A stretch of DNA of 64,000 bases, taken from contig CM077645.1 of NCBI GenBank assembly GCA_039707465.1, positions 164,697,503-164,761,502 on the forward strand, given 5' to 3'. The DNA comes from Rhabdophis nuchalis. Its lineage: Eukaryota; Chordata; Lepidosauria; Squamata; Natricidae. The position numbers and the translations under genes were made by a program. Shown here piece by piece: positions 22,136 to 31,608 of the stretch. Below the pieces are notes generated by a model that made no database searches, was not told the origin of the DNA, and saw only the letters and a list, made by a program, of their open reading frames with translations. Position 1 is the stretch's first letter. Every line of letters begins with the position of its first letter.

Positions 22136-22335
22136 TGATGATGATGATGACGATGATGATGATGATAATGATGATGATGATGATGATATCCATTGAGTCG
22201 TGTCCAATTCAATGAGCCAGGTCTCTCCACATCTTCCAACCTTGCATTACTTCTTTGAATTGTTCTATGCTTTGATGGTATCCAGCTACCATAATCTTTG
22301 GCAGCCTGGTTTCCTTTTATCTCTAACTCTTCCAT
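22134..22335 (-). mobile_element. RTE/Bov-B-like LINE 3' end with (ATC)n tail
   Basis: On the minus strand a C-terminal segment SNARLEDVERPGSLNWTRLN ends in GGACACGACTCAATGGATAT and runs directly into (ATC)n (22134-22190). GACACGACT near the 3' end is typical of Bov-B and Bov-B-tailed SINEs, and the microsatellite is the element's own tail. The 5' limit is uncertain. Confidence 0.5.
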
Positions 22336-22435
22336 ACATAATTGCTTTCTCCAGTCAATGCCCCAAAATTGCTATCCTAAATAAGCAAATTCCCTCATAT
22401 CAGTAATTAATAAAAAATTCCAAAGAATAGAAGAC

Positions 22436-22640
22436 TAGGAACTGATCCCCGTGGAACCTTAATCAAAGTCACTTTCCCATTAGATGAAGAACTATCCTGG
22501 AGTACTCCTTGAATATAAAGTTTGAACCAGACACTGTATATAACTGTGCAATTGTCACACTATTCAGCCCACACTGTAAGTATATCAGGAGGTACTTTGT
22601 TGAATTCTTAGGCTATGTAAAACACTAACATTCTTATGTG
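22436..22640 (-). pseudogene. Antisense CR1-like fragment
   Basis: Contains antisense RT-like blocks (GATCCCCGTGGAACCTTAAT, AGGAGGTACTTTGTTGAATT) matching the CR1/L3 region that normally lies upstream of the segments at 20930-22135. It may belong to the same original insertion, separated by the Bov-B-like element. Confidence 0.45.
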
Positions 22641-23974
22641 AAATTTGAATGCCTACCTCTTGCCATGGGAAGAGGCTAAGTAACCAGCAAGCAGATCCAC
22701 AATTGTGATCAGGACCAAAGCTTGTCTAACTATATAAAAGTGGAAGCCAATATTTTTTTTCACTCTTTGAAATAATTACTTGCAATTGTCCTTTGTGTAT
22801 AATTCCATTTGCACTCTATGCTGCAGATCACTTTGTACTCTGCAAGAACAATAACTTATGCAACAATGCTTTTCATTCTTTGCAACAATTTCTTCTTGAG
22901 GGGGGAAAGGAAAAAAGCACACAACAATGTTAGTTCTTAATCCAATCCACTCAACAATTGAAATCCAATCCAATCAGAATGTAATATAGATATTTATTTT
23001 TGGTAATAAATGTTCTCATGCCTCAATATGTAACAGTCTACCACATGACTGGGGCTGAAAGGACTAATTTGGCAGGAACCACAGGTTTTTATTTCAGAAT
23101 TGTGAGCTAATTTCCAAGGCCCCAGAAGTATTGTGACACATGCCAGAGGTAATGATCTAGGAAAATTGAAAAGTGTGATACTTATTAGGCAAATAAAGAA
23201 AGATATCTTTGCTCTGCATGAGTCATTACCAAAATGTTTGATAATGTACTTAGGCATCATCCAGTGACAGACTTTTAGCAAGGGACAATTAGAAGAATAC
23301 AAATAGTGGAACAAACAGAGCTCATAATTGGAAAAAAATAGGGATAGGTTCATTCTCGAGGAGAAACAATGAAAGTAAATCTGGCATGTTGCAATTTCAA
23401 CAGCATGGCTCAAAGTTTTATTTGGATGTTGATGTGCAGAAGAACTTACATTGATCCTGAAATTTGCTCTGAATTTTAAACATTAAAAAGAGAATGGTGG
23501 TTCTTCTTGTTTTCTAGTCCATTTATTCTTATATTTTTGTCCTTCATGGTTTCCACCCAAATCACCTCCTCTGAAGGTCTGTAAGCAAAGTAATTTCTCA
23601 CTACCATTTATATAGTGTTTCTCTTCAGAGGAGCTCCGGGTAATGTGCACCAAAGGATTAATTATCTTGTTTATCTCTATACAAATCTCTGTGATGTTAA
23701 GGCTAAAAAAGCAAAGTGACTTATCCAGGGTCATTCAGTGAATACCATGTCAGCTTGCTCTCTTTCTGCCCCCCATCCAATTTAAGAATGTATCCAGTAA
23801 GCTATACTGAATAGGAGATCATTCAAGCACTTTCTAAAGGAAAGTTTCCTGTTCCTCCCATATTTCAAGTATGGATATAGGTAAATCAGAGAGCTTTCAT
23901 CCAACACTACCACCACATTCAGAATCAATTATAGATCATTTTAACCTAAAAAGAAAAATAAAGCATGCCAGGAA
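22641..23974. other. No recognisable feature
   Basis: No supported gene or repeat. Confidence 0.4.
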
Positions 23975-24065
23975 ATTAGCAGACTAATTCTCAAATACAG
24001 CTCATCTCCCTGGAATCCACACTGTATATCGGACATTAATACAACTGAGTGGGTCCAGAGGTATT
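23975..24065 (+). pseudogene. LINE ORF2 fragment, part 1 of 3
   Basis: Encodes SPWNPHCISDINTTEWVQR, like the LINE segment WxPYxxxDIxxLExVQRR near the RT C-terminus. It is interrupted at 24066 by the gypsy element; the GTATT at 24061-24065 is that element's target duplication. It continues at 29011. Confidence 0.6.
24061..24065. repeat. Target site duplication of the gypsy element (left)
   Basis: GTATT, identical to 29011-29015. Confidence 0.95.
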
Positions 24066-24321
24066 TGTTAAGTCGGGAAGAATGGGTCCAGACCCGGTTG
24101 ATCCAACGGCTTCTTTATTAGTTACAGAACAGCAAGAACAACAACGGTAAGTAACTTGGTCTAAAAAGCGCGCGCCTTCTCTCTGACAGCTCTTTTATTT
24201 AGAACTGTCAGAGAGCCGGCCAATCGGCGCGTCTCCCGCTTCGGCTGCAGCCAGTCGCGTCCTATCCAATCAGACGCGACTGGCTGTTGCCGGGGAATTT
24301 AAGCGGGTGTCATATGTAACA
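24066..24321 (-). repeat. 3' LTR of the gypsy element
   Basis: Starts TGTTAAGTCGG and ends CATATGTAACA on the plus strand (TG...CA). It differs from the other LTR only at 24204 (A here, G at 28893). On the coding strand it carries two inverted CCAAT boxes, a TAAATAAAAG TATA-like site and an AATAAA polyadenylation signal. Two hairpins are described for the 5' LTR; the change at 24204 introduces a mismatch into one of them. Confidence 0.95.
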
Positions 24322-24334
24322 CTCCTTCCCCCCC
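24322..24334 (-). promoter_or_regulatory. Polypurine tract
   Basis: On the coding strand GGGGGGGAAGGAG immediately precedes the 3' LTR, as required for plus-strand priming. The pol stop lies about 22 bp upstream in sense. Confidence 0.85.
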
Positions 24335-24356
24335 AGCGAGTACGCATGCGGGCCCA

Positions 24357-26450
24357 TTAGCATACGTACTCGCTGAGGTAGGCGGGGCTGCGTCGGCTCC
24401 GCCCCGAGCGCCGCAGATTGTCCACAGGAGGCAAAGGAGGAGGACGTGTCCGTGTGAGCTCCTCCCTGTCGGGGGTGTAGCTCCGGACTGCGTCATCGCA
24501 GCCTAGCGAAGACCCGGAAGCCTCCGAAACTGGTAGGAATGGGCGAGGGGGCGTGCCGATCGGAATTGAGGTGGAGTCAAGCCCCCGGCGTGTGGGGGAC
24601 GGGTAGGCCGGGCCGAAGGGGCCTTGTGTGATGTTCGGGGAAGGATACAATGTTTGTTGTGGAACGTGTTCAGCTGGCAGAGTCTTTCCCAGGCAGGGCT
24701 GTTCCTCCGCCGTCAGCCCCGGGAAGGATCCTGCAGCAGTGGTGGGGCCGGTCGAGAGCCAGGGCTCAGCTGGCAGCTCCAGGTCGCCGAGGGGAATGTC
24801 GGTGTCCTTTTCCATGGTCGTAGGCCGGGGAAGCGGGTCGTCCGGTGCTGGGTGGCGGCGCCTTAATTGATCCACATGGCGCCGCCACTCGGATCCGTCA
24901 GGTCTCCGAACCCTATAAGAGCACCGCCCGGTTAGTGAGTCAACGGTCGCGGGGACCCATCGGGGGTCTCCGGCGAAGTTCCGGGCGAAAACGGCTTCGC
25001 CCGCGGCGAAAAGGCGGGGAGGGGGAACCCCCAGGTTGCACGGCTGCACTTCGTTATAGAGGGGGTGCAGCCGGTCCAATTCGGTTCTCAGGCGGCGGCC
25101 CATCAGCAGCTCCGCGGGGCTTTTCCCTGTCGCCGGGCAAGGCGTAGAATGCTGACCGAGAAGGTAAGCATCTACCCTTGCCTGCCAATCCCCTCCGTCC
25201 ATCCTGCCGAGGGCCTCCTTGGCCGAGCGAACGGCCCGTTCCGCCCGGCCGTTGGCGGCAGGGTGGTAGGGGGCGGTTGGCGCGTGTCGGATCCCCAGGG
25301 AGGCCAGGAATTCCTGGAAGGTGGAGGAGTGAAATTGGGGGCCGTTGTCGGAGACCAGGGTGTCCGGCAACCCGTGCGTGGAAAACAGGCGCCGAAGCGT
25401 GCGCACGGTGCTCTCCGCTGTGGTAGAGGCCATGAGGATGACCTCGACCCAGCGGGAGTAGGCGTCCACCACCACCAGGAAGGACCGGCCGTGGAACGGG
25501 CCCGCGAAGTCGATGTGGATGCGGGCCCACGGGGATTTGGGAGCGTCCCAGGGACGGGAAGGGGCAGCGGGGGGTGCGGGGCGGGAGGCCTGGCACGCCT
25601 GGCAAGCGCCAACGAAGGCGGCCACCTCGTCGTCCATGCGCGGCCACCAGACATAGCTCCGGGCGAGGGCTATGCCTGGGTGGGTGGCATGGAGGGCTTC
25701 GAGTACCTGTCGGCGCAGAGGTGGGGGAAGGATGACACGGTCCCCCCAAAGCAAGCACCTGCCGTGGAGCGACAGCTCCAGCTGGCGGGCCTTGAACGGC
25801 CGGAATTCGGCGGGCAGGGTGGCCGATGGCCACCCCCGCAGGACCCAAGCGGAGACCCGGGAGAGGACGGGGTCGGACTTGGTGCGGGCAGCCACGTCCG
25901 AGGACGTGAGGGGGAGGTTGGAGCCGGCCACGGACAGGACAGAGAGGGCCGGCACCGGCCCCTGGTCCGTCTGAGGAAGGGGGCAGCGGCTGACGGCGTC
26001 TGCGTGCCCCAGGTGCTTCCCCGGACGGTAAAGCAGCGTGTACTCGTACGCTGCAAGGAATTCCGTCCACCGTGTCATCCTGGGCGAGAGGATGGGGGGG
26101 GGGCGGTCACCGGCCAGAAGCCCAAGGAGCGGCTTGTGGTCGGTGAAAACGGTGAACGAGCGGCCGTACAGGTACTCGTGAAACCGTTTAATCCCGGAGA
26201 CCACAGCCAGAGCCTCCTTGTCGATCTGGCTGTAGTTCCGCTCCGCCGGAGCTAGCGTCCGGGAGTAAAAGGCAACGGGGGCTTCCGAGCCATCGGGCAG
26301 GACATGGCTCAGGACTGCCCCCAGGCCAAAGGGGGAGGCGTCCGCGGCTAACGTCAGGGGCTGGCTGGCAGAATATTGCACAAGCACGGCCCGTGACGTC
26401 AGCAGGCCTTTGACAGCCGCGAACGCATGCGCCTCGCGGCTGCCCCAGCA
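24357..26450 (-). pseudogene. Gypsy pol, C-terminal part: RNase H and integrase
   Basis: Open from just after a TGA (26451-26453) to its stop at 24357. From the GTG at 26387 (residue 1): RNase H with DASPFGLGAVL (16-26), DKEALAVV (56-63) and FTDHKPL (81-87). The integrase zinc finger follows, with HATHPG and CQACQ (about 233-266). The integrase core has aspartates at about 293 (IDFAGPF) and 347 (SDNGPQF) and glutamate at about 383 (GRAERA), giving the expected D,D-35-E spacing. The remaining 290 residues are proline-rich and end in RRSGRSRRSP; no chromodomain is seen. Catalytic residues are intact here, so the inactivating lesions are upstream. The frame is continuous with 26454-26850 apart from the stop. 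Confidence 0.9.
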
Positions 26451-26855
26451 TCAGGCCGCCGAGCGATCGAGCAATCGATGCAACGGCTCGGCTAAGGACG
26501 CCTTGTGCGGGATGAAGGGGGCGTAGAAATTGAGTAGGCCGAGGAATGCCTGCAGCTCCGTTTTGGAGCTAGGCACGGGAGCCTTGTGAATGGCCGCGAC
26601 CTTGGCGGGAGCGGGGTGGATGCCCTGGGCATCGACAACGAAACCGAGGAACTCCACCCGCGGCACAGCAAACTTGCATTTGCTGAGCTTCAATTTGAGG
26701 CCCGCGCCCCTGAAAATGTGGAGGACCTTCCGGAGTACTTCGGCGAGGTCTGACAGGCTGGCCGCAGCTATCAGGACGTCATCGAAGTACGGTACTACGC
26801 CCGGGAGCCCGTGGAGCAACCGCTCCATGAGGCTCTGGAAGATGTCCGGGGCAAC
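26451..26855 (-). pseudogene. Gypsy pol, RT palm/thumb segment
   Basis: Encodes PDIFQSLMERLLHG, YFDDVLIAA (the catalytic YxDD-type motif as FDD), KLKLSKCKF, VEFLGFVVD, KTELQAFLGLLNFY and PLHRLLD, the second half of a Ty3/gypsy reverse transcriptase. It is in a different frame from the first half (26779-28614) and lacks the conserved block normally found between the THRGAF-like and APDIF-like motifs, so a deletion not divisible by three occurred near 26853-26858. It ends at an in-frame TGA at 26451, after which the same frame continues into RNase H. Confidence 0.9.
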
Positions 26856-28614
26856 GGAAAGCTCCTCGGTGGGTGACGATGGTCTGAGCGTCAGCCGCAT
26901 CGTCATCCACCGGTAGCTGCTGGTAAGCCTGGGCCATATCCAGCTTCGCGTAGATGCGCCCCTGCCCCAAGGAATGGAGCAGGTGCTGCACCACGGGAAC
27001 CGGATATGGGTTCGCCTGAAGCCCGCGGTTGATCGTCGACTTATAGTCGGCGCAGATGCATATGGACCCGTCGGGCTTAATGGGGACCACTATGGGGGTC
27101 TCCCATTTCGCCTGGTCGACGGGTTCCAGTACGCCCTGCGCCACGAGACGATCAAGCTCCGCGTCAACTCGCGGCTTCAGGGCGAACGGCAGCCTGCGGG
27201 CCTTGAGCCGAATAGGGGCAACCTGAGGGTCTAGTTTGAGGGAAACCGGGGTGCCACGGTAGGAGCCCAGAGAACCGTCGAACACGTCCTGGAACTCAGC
27301 AAGGACTGCCTCCACAGGCGAGGCAGCGGGCACCCGGTTGACCCGCTGTATTGATAGGCCCGAGGCAGGGAACCAGTTAAGGCCGATGAGCGCGGGGAGG
27401 GGGCGCTCGACCACCAGGATGGGCAGGGAACCAGAGAAACGGCCGTAGGCAACGCGGACCCGGTGCAGGCCCATCACGGCAATGGGGTTGCCCTGGTAGT
27501 CCCGGAGTAAAACGTCCGGTTGAGAGAGGTCCTCAGGTTTAAGACCAGGGCAGAGGGCCCTCAGTTGCCGCCAGGAGATGAGGGACCGGGACGACCCCGA
27601 GTCAACCTCCATGGACAGGGGGTGGCCCTCAAGGGTCAGGGAGGTCGAAATGCGCCTACGGTCGTCAACGTCGATGGGAACGGTGTCCCTGGCATCCGTC
27701 GTGGCGTAGCAGGCAGCGTCGGGAGCCTGGCGGCGGCCCGGGAGACATCTGCCGTAAGTCGGGGCGTCTGCCGTAGGGCGAGGAGCCGCCTGGGCCGTTT
27801 GGCGGGAGAGGTCAGCACGGCAAGCACGGGCGATGTGGCCCCGTCTGTTGCAACGACGGCATATGGTTTCTTTGAATGGGCACGCGCTCCTGGCATGGGC
27901 GCCCCGGCACCCGGCGCAGACAGAGGATCCCTGGCGGGGGTGATTCGGTCTGGGGCCGCCTCGGCCGGAGGTCTGGAGGCGTGCCACACTGTCAAAGGGA
28001 GGGCCGTCATCGAACGGCTCCAGGGGTGCCAGTTCGTTGACGAGGCAGGCCCTCGGGGATGGAAGCTGCGGGGCCTGCTGGCCGAGGTAAAGGTCAGATG
28101 TGGCATCCGCCAGCTCCGCGGCCCTGGCGTCTTCAATGGCCTGCTCCAGGGTGACATCCGAGCGGGCCAGGAGCCTGCGGCGGAGCTTGACATCCTTGAG
28201 CCCCGTGATGAGTTGCTCGAGCAGGGACTCGTCTAGGAAAGGGGCCGGAAAGTCACAGAGCAAGGCGGCGGCCCGTAGAGACTGTAGAAAGTCCGCCACA
28301 GACTGATTAGGTTGCTGCCGGCATTGGCGGAATGCGCAGCGGCGGGAAATTTTTGAGGGCGCCGGAGCGAAGTGGGCCTTGAGGCGGGCCTGCAGGACCC
28401 CCCAGTCCAAGTCCTGTACAGCGGCAGGGGCGGCAATGTTCCGAGCCACGGTGAAGACCGTGCGGCCGCCGCAACCGAGGAATAGGCCGAGGCGGCGGGC
28501 GGGGGTGATTTCCCCGTTGACGTCGGTGAGCAGGAAACATTCGAACCTAGACAGAAAAGCTTCCCAGGACTCCACCGCCGGGTCATAGGTAGCAAATGGC
28601 GGAAGGGTAGCCAT
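26779..28614 (-). pseudogene. Gypsy gag-protease-RT N-terminus
   Basis: Starts at ATG 28612-28614, 140 nt after the 5' LTR, and stays open for 611 codons. Gag occupies about residues 1-300, with a capsid-like helical part (LEQLITGLKD, LLARSDVTLEQAI). Two zinc knuckles follow: CAGCRGAHARSAC (about 233-245, shortened spacing) and CRRCNRRGHIARAC (about 252-265, canonical CX2CX4HX4C). The protease has the active-site DSGSS (about 338-342) in VDSGSSRSLISW. RT begins near 460 with WETPIVVPIKPDGS, ICADYKSTIN and LDMAQAYQQLPV (first catalytic aspartate, about 559). After about residue 587 (THRGAF) the frame is lost, and the last 24 residues are out-of-frame read-through. Gag and pol form a single frame. 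Confidence 0.9.
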
Positions 28615-28741
28615 GAGGGCGAGCGGAGATGTGAGCCCAGAGCGTGAGGAGGATTTATCTCCTCAGGCGCGGAGAGTGAAGCGTCTCTTCGTTCCCACAG
28701 GGAGAAGAGCTACGGATAGGAGGATCGACGCCGGGCCCCAG

Positions 28742-28753
28742 TCCTCGTCGCCA
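28742..28753 (-). promoter_or_regulatory. Primer binding site (serine tRNA type)
   Basis: One base after the 5' LTR the coding strand reads TGGCGACGAGGA. This is complementary to the 3' end, including CCA, of vertebrate tRNA-Ser(GCT) as I recall it (…TCCTCGTCGCCA). Confidence 0.7.
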
Positions 28754-28754
28754 G

Positions 28755-29010
28755 TGTTAAGTCGGGAAGAATGGGTCCAGACCCGGTTGATCCAACGGCT
28801 TCTTTATTAGTTACAGAACAGCAAGAACAACAACGGTAAGTAACTTGGTCTAAAAAGCGCGCGCCTTCTCTCTGACAGCTCTTTTATTTAGAGCTGTCAG
28901 AGAGCCGGCCAATCGGCGCGTCTCCCGCTTCGGCTGCAGCCAGTCGCGTCCTATCCAATCAGACGCGACTGGCTGTTGCCGGGGAATTTAAGCGGGTGTC
29001 ATATGTAACA
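28755..29010 (-). repeat. 5' LTR of the gypsy element
   Basis: 256 bp bounded by TGTTAAGTC and ATATGTAACA. It contains two perfect hairpins: 15-bp arms 28868-28882/28890-28904 with a 7-nt loop, and 14-bp arms 28937-28950/28962-28975 with an 11-nt loop. A TATA-like AAATAAA is centred on the first loop, and an inverted CCAAT box lies in the second. The coding-strand LTR begins at 29010. Confidence 0.95.
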
Positions 29011-29326
29011 GTATTTCATGAGTAGAGTACTCCACTCCTCTGCTCATAATAGAATCCCTTATGCCCCAGGCTCAAAATCTTAGGCTTCGACAACCTGGAA
29101 CTATGCCGCCTCCGGTCTGACTTAAGCATAGTACACACAATTGTCTGCTACTATGTACTACCTGTCAGCAACTACTTCAGTTTCAACCTCAATAATACAC
29201 GGGTAAACAATAGATACAAACTCGAGGTAAACCGCTCCAAATTCAACTGGAGAAAATACGACTTCAGCAACAGAGTGTTCAACTTCTGGAATGCTCTATC
29301 TGACTTAGTTGTTACATCCTCTAACC
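29011..29326 (+). pseudogene. LINE ORF2 fragment, part 2 of 3
   Basis: Continues the LINE cut at 24065. The last 45 codons are clear: NTRVNNRYKLEVNRSKF, NWRKYDFSNRVFNFWNALSD, LVVTSSNP, a LINE C-terminal motif of the WNxLP kind. Upstream frames are shifted. The first five bases are the gypsy target duplication. It is interrupted at 29327 by a hAT element. Confidence 0.65.
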
Positions 29327-29643
29327 CAGGGGTCCCCTTTTTTGTACCAGGGACCGGTTTCATTTTAAAGAAAATTCCGCGGACCGGCTGGTGTAGAGGG
29401 GGAGCGTGGGGGGAGGGGGGAACAGGCGGCGCATGCGCATGCGGAGGGGTGTGAGTCGGCTCACTTGCCACTCTAGGGCCCCCAACGGCGCAAGCGGCCA
29501 CACCTGTGCTCTCCTGCCCCCGGCACGCACTCTGTACAGGGGGCTGCCCCCTCCTCTCTCCTCCTCCTCTCCGGCCCTGCGGCCCGGTTCCTATCAAGTC
29601 ATGGACTGGCACTGGTCTGTGGACCGGGGGTTGGGGACCCCTG
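29327..29643. mobile_element. Non-autonomous hAT element, GC-rich
   Basis: Begins CAGGGGTCCCC and ends GGGGACCCCTG (perfect terminal inverted repeats). It is flanked by an exact 8-bp duplication CTCTAACC (29319-29326 and 29644-29651), the hAT hallmark. Subterminal GGGACCGGT and GGACCGGGGGTT blocks follow. The interior is GC-rich with CpG and has no transposase. Confidence 0.9.
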
Positions 29644-29651
29644 CTCTAACC

Positions 29652-29870
29652 CCAACAGCTTCAACCTTAAAACTGTCTAACGTGGACCTCACCCCATTCC
29701 TAAGATGTCCATAAAGGGGTTGTGCATAAGCACACCAATGTGCCTACCATCCCTGTCCTACTCTCCCCATTTATTTGCACTCCTCTTAGTTCCTGTCCAT
29801 GTTTATACTTATACCTGTTATCTTGTATGTATTTGACAAAACAAGCAAATAAATAAATATAGATAGATTT
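29652..29870 (+). pseudogene. LINE 3' end, part 3 of 3
   Basis: Encodes the last residues NSFNLKTV and then a stop. The 3' untranslated region contains ATCCCTGTCCTACTCTCCCC and ends GTATTTGACAAAACAAGCAA with an (AAAT)n tail (about 29848-29860). The coding frame resumes that of 29191-29326 once the hAT element and one target copy are skipped. Confidence 0.65.
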
Positions 29871-30929
29871 GGTGTAGCTTGGATACTGAAACAGAGTTAA
29901 ATGTTGGCATTGGTTTCAATATTAAGAACCAATAATAAGGTTAAGCCCGAATGGGAAGATTGTACTTTTGAAAATAGATTGGATAAAGAATGATATGAAA
30001 GTAGTCAAGTTGTATTTCCCAAACTTTTCACAACTCCACCGCCAAATTCCACTCCACTTCAAAGAAAGAAAAATATGAAGATCCCCTTCATTCACCCACC
30101 TCCAAGATCCAAATTAAGTCTGATTATGTGAGCAGCCAAGGGATGGTAGATGAATATTTGGAGAGTCAAGGAAAACCAAGACAGTAAAAATGGAATGGAA
30201 AGCTTATACCTGTAGTAGGCTGGGTGGAATCCTGCAGAAAGAACTTCTAAACATTTTATGACTTACTGTAGTTGTTCTTTAAGTTTAGAAATTGGCAGTG
30301 GACTTTTAATAAATGTTTTGAAGATAATTGGAAATTAGTGCTATATTGAATCATATTAAGGACATAGATGCTATGCATATTATTGTTGTGATCTTTTAAT
30401 TGATTTAATAACAGGTTTTGCTTTCTTGTCTACTTTTACACTGTGATTTATTTTCCTAATGAAATGAAACATTTACCATTTAAAAGATTAAGATAAAGTT
30501 TGCAGAAATGTAAAAAGATGTATTGACCTCACAATTTACATAAACTGCTTGTAGGAGTGGTGAGGCGAATATACATATATGTTAAGAAAATTTCCATTCT
30601 CACAGATCTTCAAGCCTGTTGATTCTTTTTCCATGAGCATAAAACAGGTTTACTCTAGAGACTATCTTGAGAGTATTCTTCTCGGTCCTATAACACACAA
30701 TTAATTTTTTTGAATTGACATTAAAGTGTATGACTCATAGAGGAAAAATATCTCAAAAGGGTTTTGGGTTGTTTTGAAGGAGAAAGAGAACATTTGTAGA
30801 ATGAGTGGAGAGTAGTGAACTGTTACGTATTTAGTTATGAGAAGGTCAGAAGGAATGTATTTGTGTGACTTTCCTTTCTTTCGTCGAACAATTCTCAAAT
30901 GTGTCAGTACCTCCCCTCCCACCGCCCAC
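29871..30929. other. No recognisable feature
   Basis: About 1 kb of AT-rich DNA, no supported gene or repeat. Confidence 0.4.
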
Positions 30930-30948
30930 ACACACACACACACACACT
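30928..30948. repeat. (CA)n microsatellite
   Basis: About ten CA units. Confidence 0.85.
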
Positions 30949-31029
30949 TACTGCAACAACCCCCTCCCATCTCTTGTCCCTCCATAGTACATATCCACCT
31001 GCTTTCAAAAGTCATTTTAACATTTTGCC

Positions 31030-31232
31030 ACTAACTTTGCTTATGGGAAGCCAGCAGGAAGTCACAAGTTGAGATCCTTGCTTAAGAATGTATGATTCTT
31101 ATTTAATAATGTAACAGGAATAGCTTGGATTGCTGTTACTAAGCAATGTGGTCACATGACATTGCACTTTATGAAATCAATTAGTGACAGGAATTCCAGG
31201 TGCAATTGTCATCATTAAATGAGTACTACCTG
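31030..31232 (-). mobile_element. Partial MITE related to the 10635-11073 group
   Basis: On the minus strand it begins TACAGGTAGTACTCATTTAA and contains TTGCTAGTAACA-like and GCTGGCTTCCCATAAGCAAA blocks typical of squamate AGTCCTC-type MITEs. Only one terminus is present. Confidence 0.4.
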
Positions 31233-31298
31233 TATTGCTTCAACTTTTACATCTCCCATGCTACCTTTAAGTCCCTGCTGCATTCAGGGTTTGGAGTC

Positions 31299-31608
31299 CA
31301 GAGGTGGCATTCAGAAGGTTCTCACCAGTTCTGGAGAACCAGTAGTGGAAAGTTTGAGAAGTTCAGAGAACCAGTAAATATCACCTCTGACTGGCCCTGT
31401 TCCCATCTATTCTCTGCCTCCCAAGTCCCAGCTGATTGGGAGGAAATGGGGATTTTGCAGTATCCTTCCCCTGGAGTGGGGAGGGAATGAAGATTTTACA
31501 GTATCCTTCCCCTGCCATGCCCACCAAGAAACATACACCAAGCCACGCCACGCCCACCAAGCCATATCCACAGAACCGGTAGTAAAAAAAATTTGAATCC
31601 CACCACTG
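31299..31608. mobile_element. Non-autonomous hAT-type MITE (copy B)
   Basis: Begins CAGAGGTGGCATTCA and ends TGAATCCCACCACTG-like (TTTGAATCCCACCACTG). Flanks TTGGAGTC and GTGGAGTT share 6 of 8 bases. It is homologous along its length to the copy at 3292-3558. A short tandem expansion of CCACGCC/CACCAAG units near 31520-31565 explains its greater length. Confidence 0.7.

Larger units (their letters stand above)
24066..29010 (-). mobile_element. Ty3/gypsy LTR retrotransposon, structurally complete, pol-defective
   Basis: A 4945-bp element with 256-bp LTRs, a minus-strand gag-pol, primer binding site, polypurine tract and a perfect GTATT duplication. Gene order PR-RT-RNase H-integrase is that of Ty3/gypsy (Metaviridae). 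Gag and pol share one frame without a gag-pol shift. No env-like frame follows integrase. The element is much richer in G+C than its flanks. LTR identity (255 of 256) implies recent insertion, yet pol has an internal deletion with frameshift near 26855 and an in-frame stop at 26451-26453, so it cannot be autonomous. It may have been mobilised in trans, or decayed soon after insertion. It lies inside a LINE. Confidence 0.95.

Noticed and set aside
22134..22190. Poly-His tract suggesting a metal-binding protein
   Set aside because: It is the (ATC)n tail of a LINE read in frame.
24357..24900. Possible env gene at the 3' end of the gypsy element
   Set aside because: The frame is the proline-rich tail of integrase and ends about 22 bp before the polypurine tract; there is no signal peptide or membrane segment.
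25054..26255. Large ORFs of 338 and 396 codons overlapping gypsy pol
   Set aside because: Shadow frames of GC-rich pol; the true frame shows RNase H and integrase motifs.
27520..28236. 238-codon plus-strand ORF opposite gag
   Set aside because: Antisense shadow of the gag-protease frame, with no independent motif.
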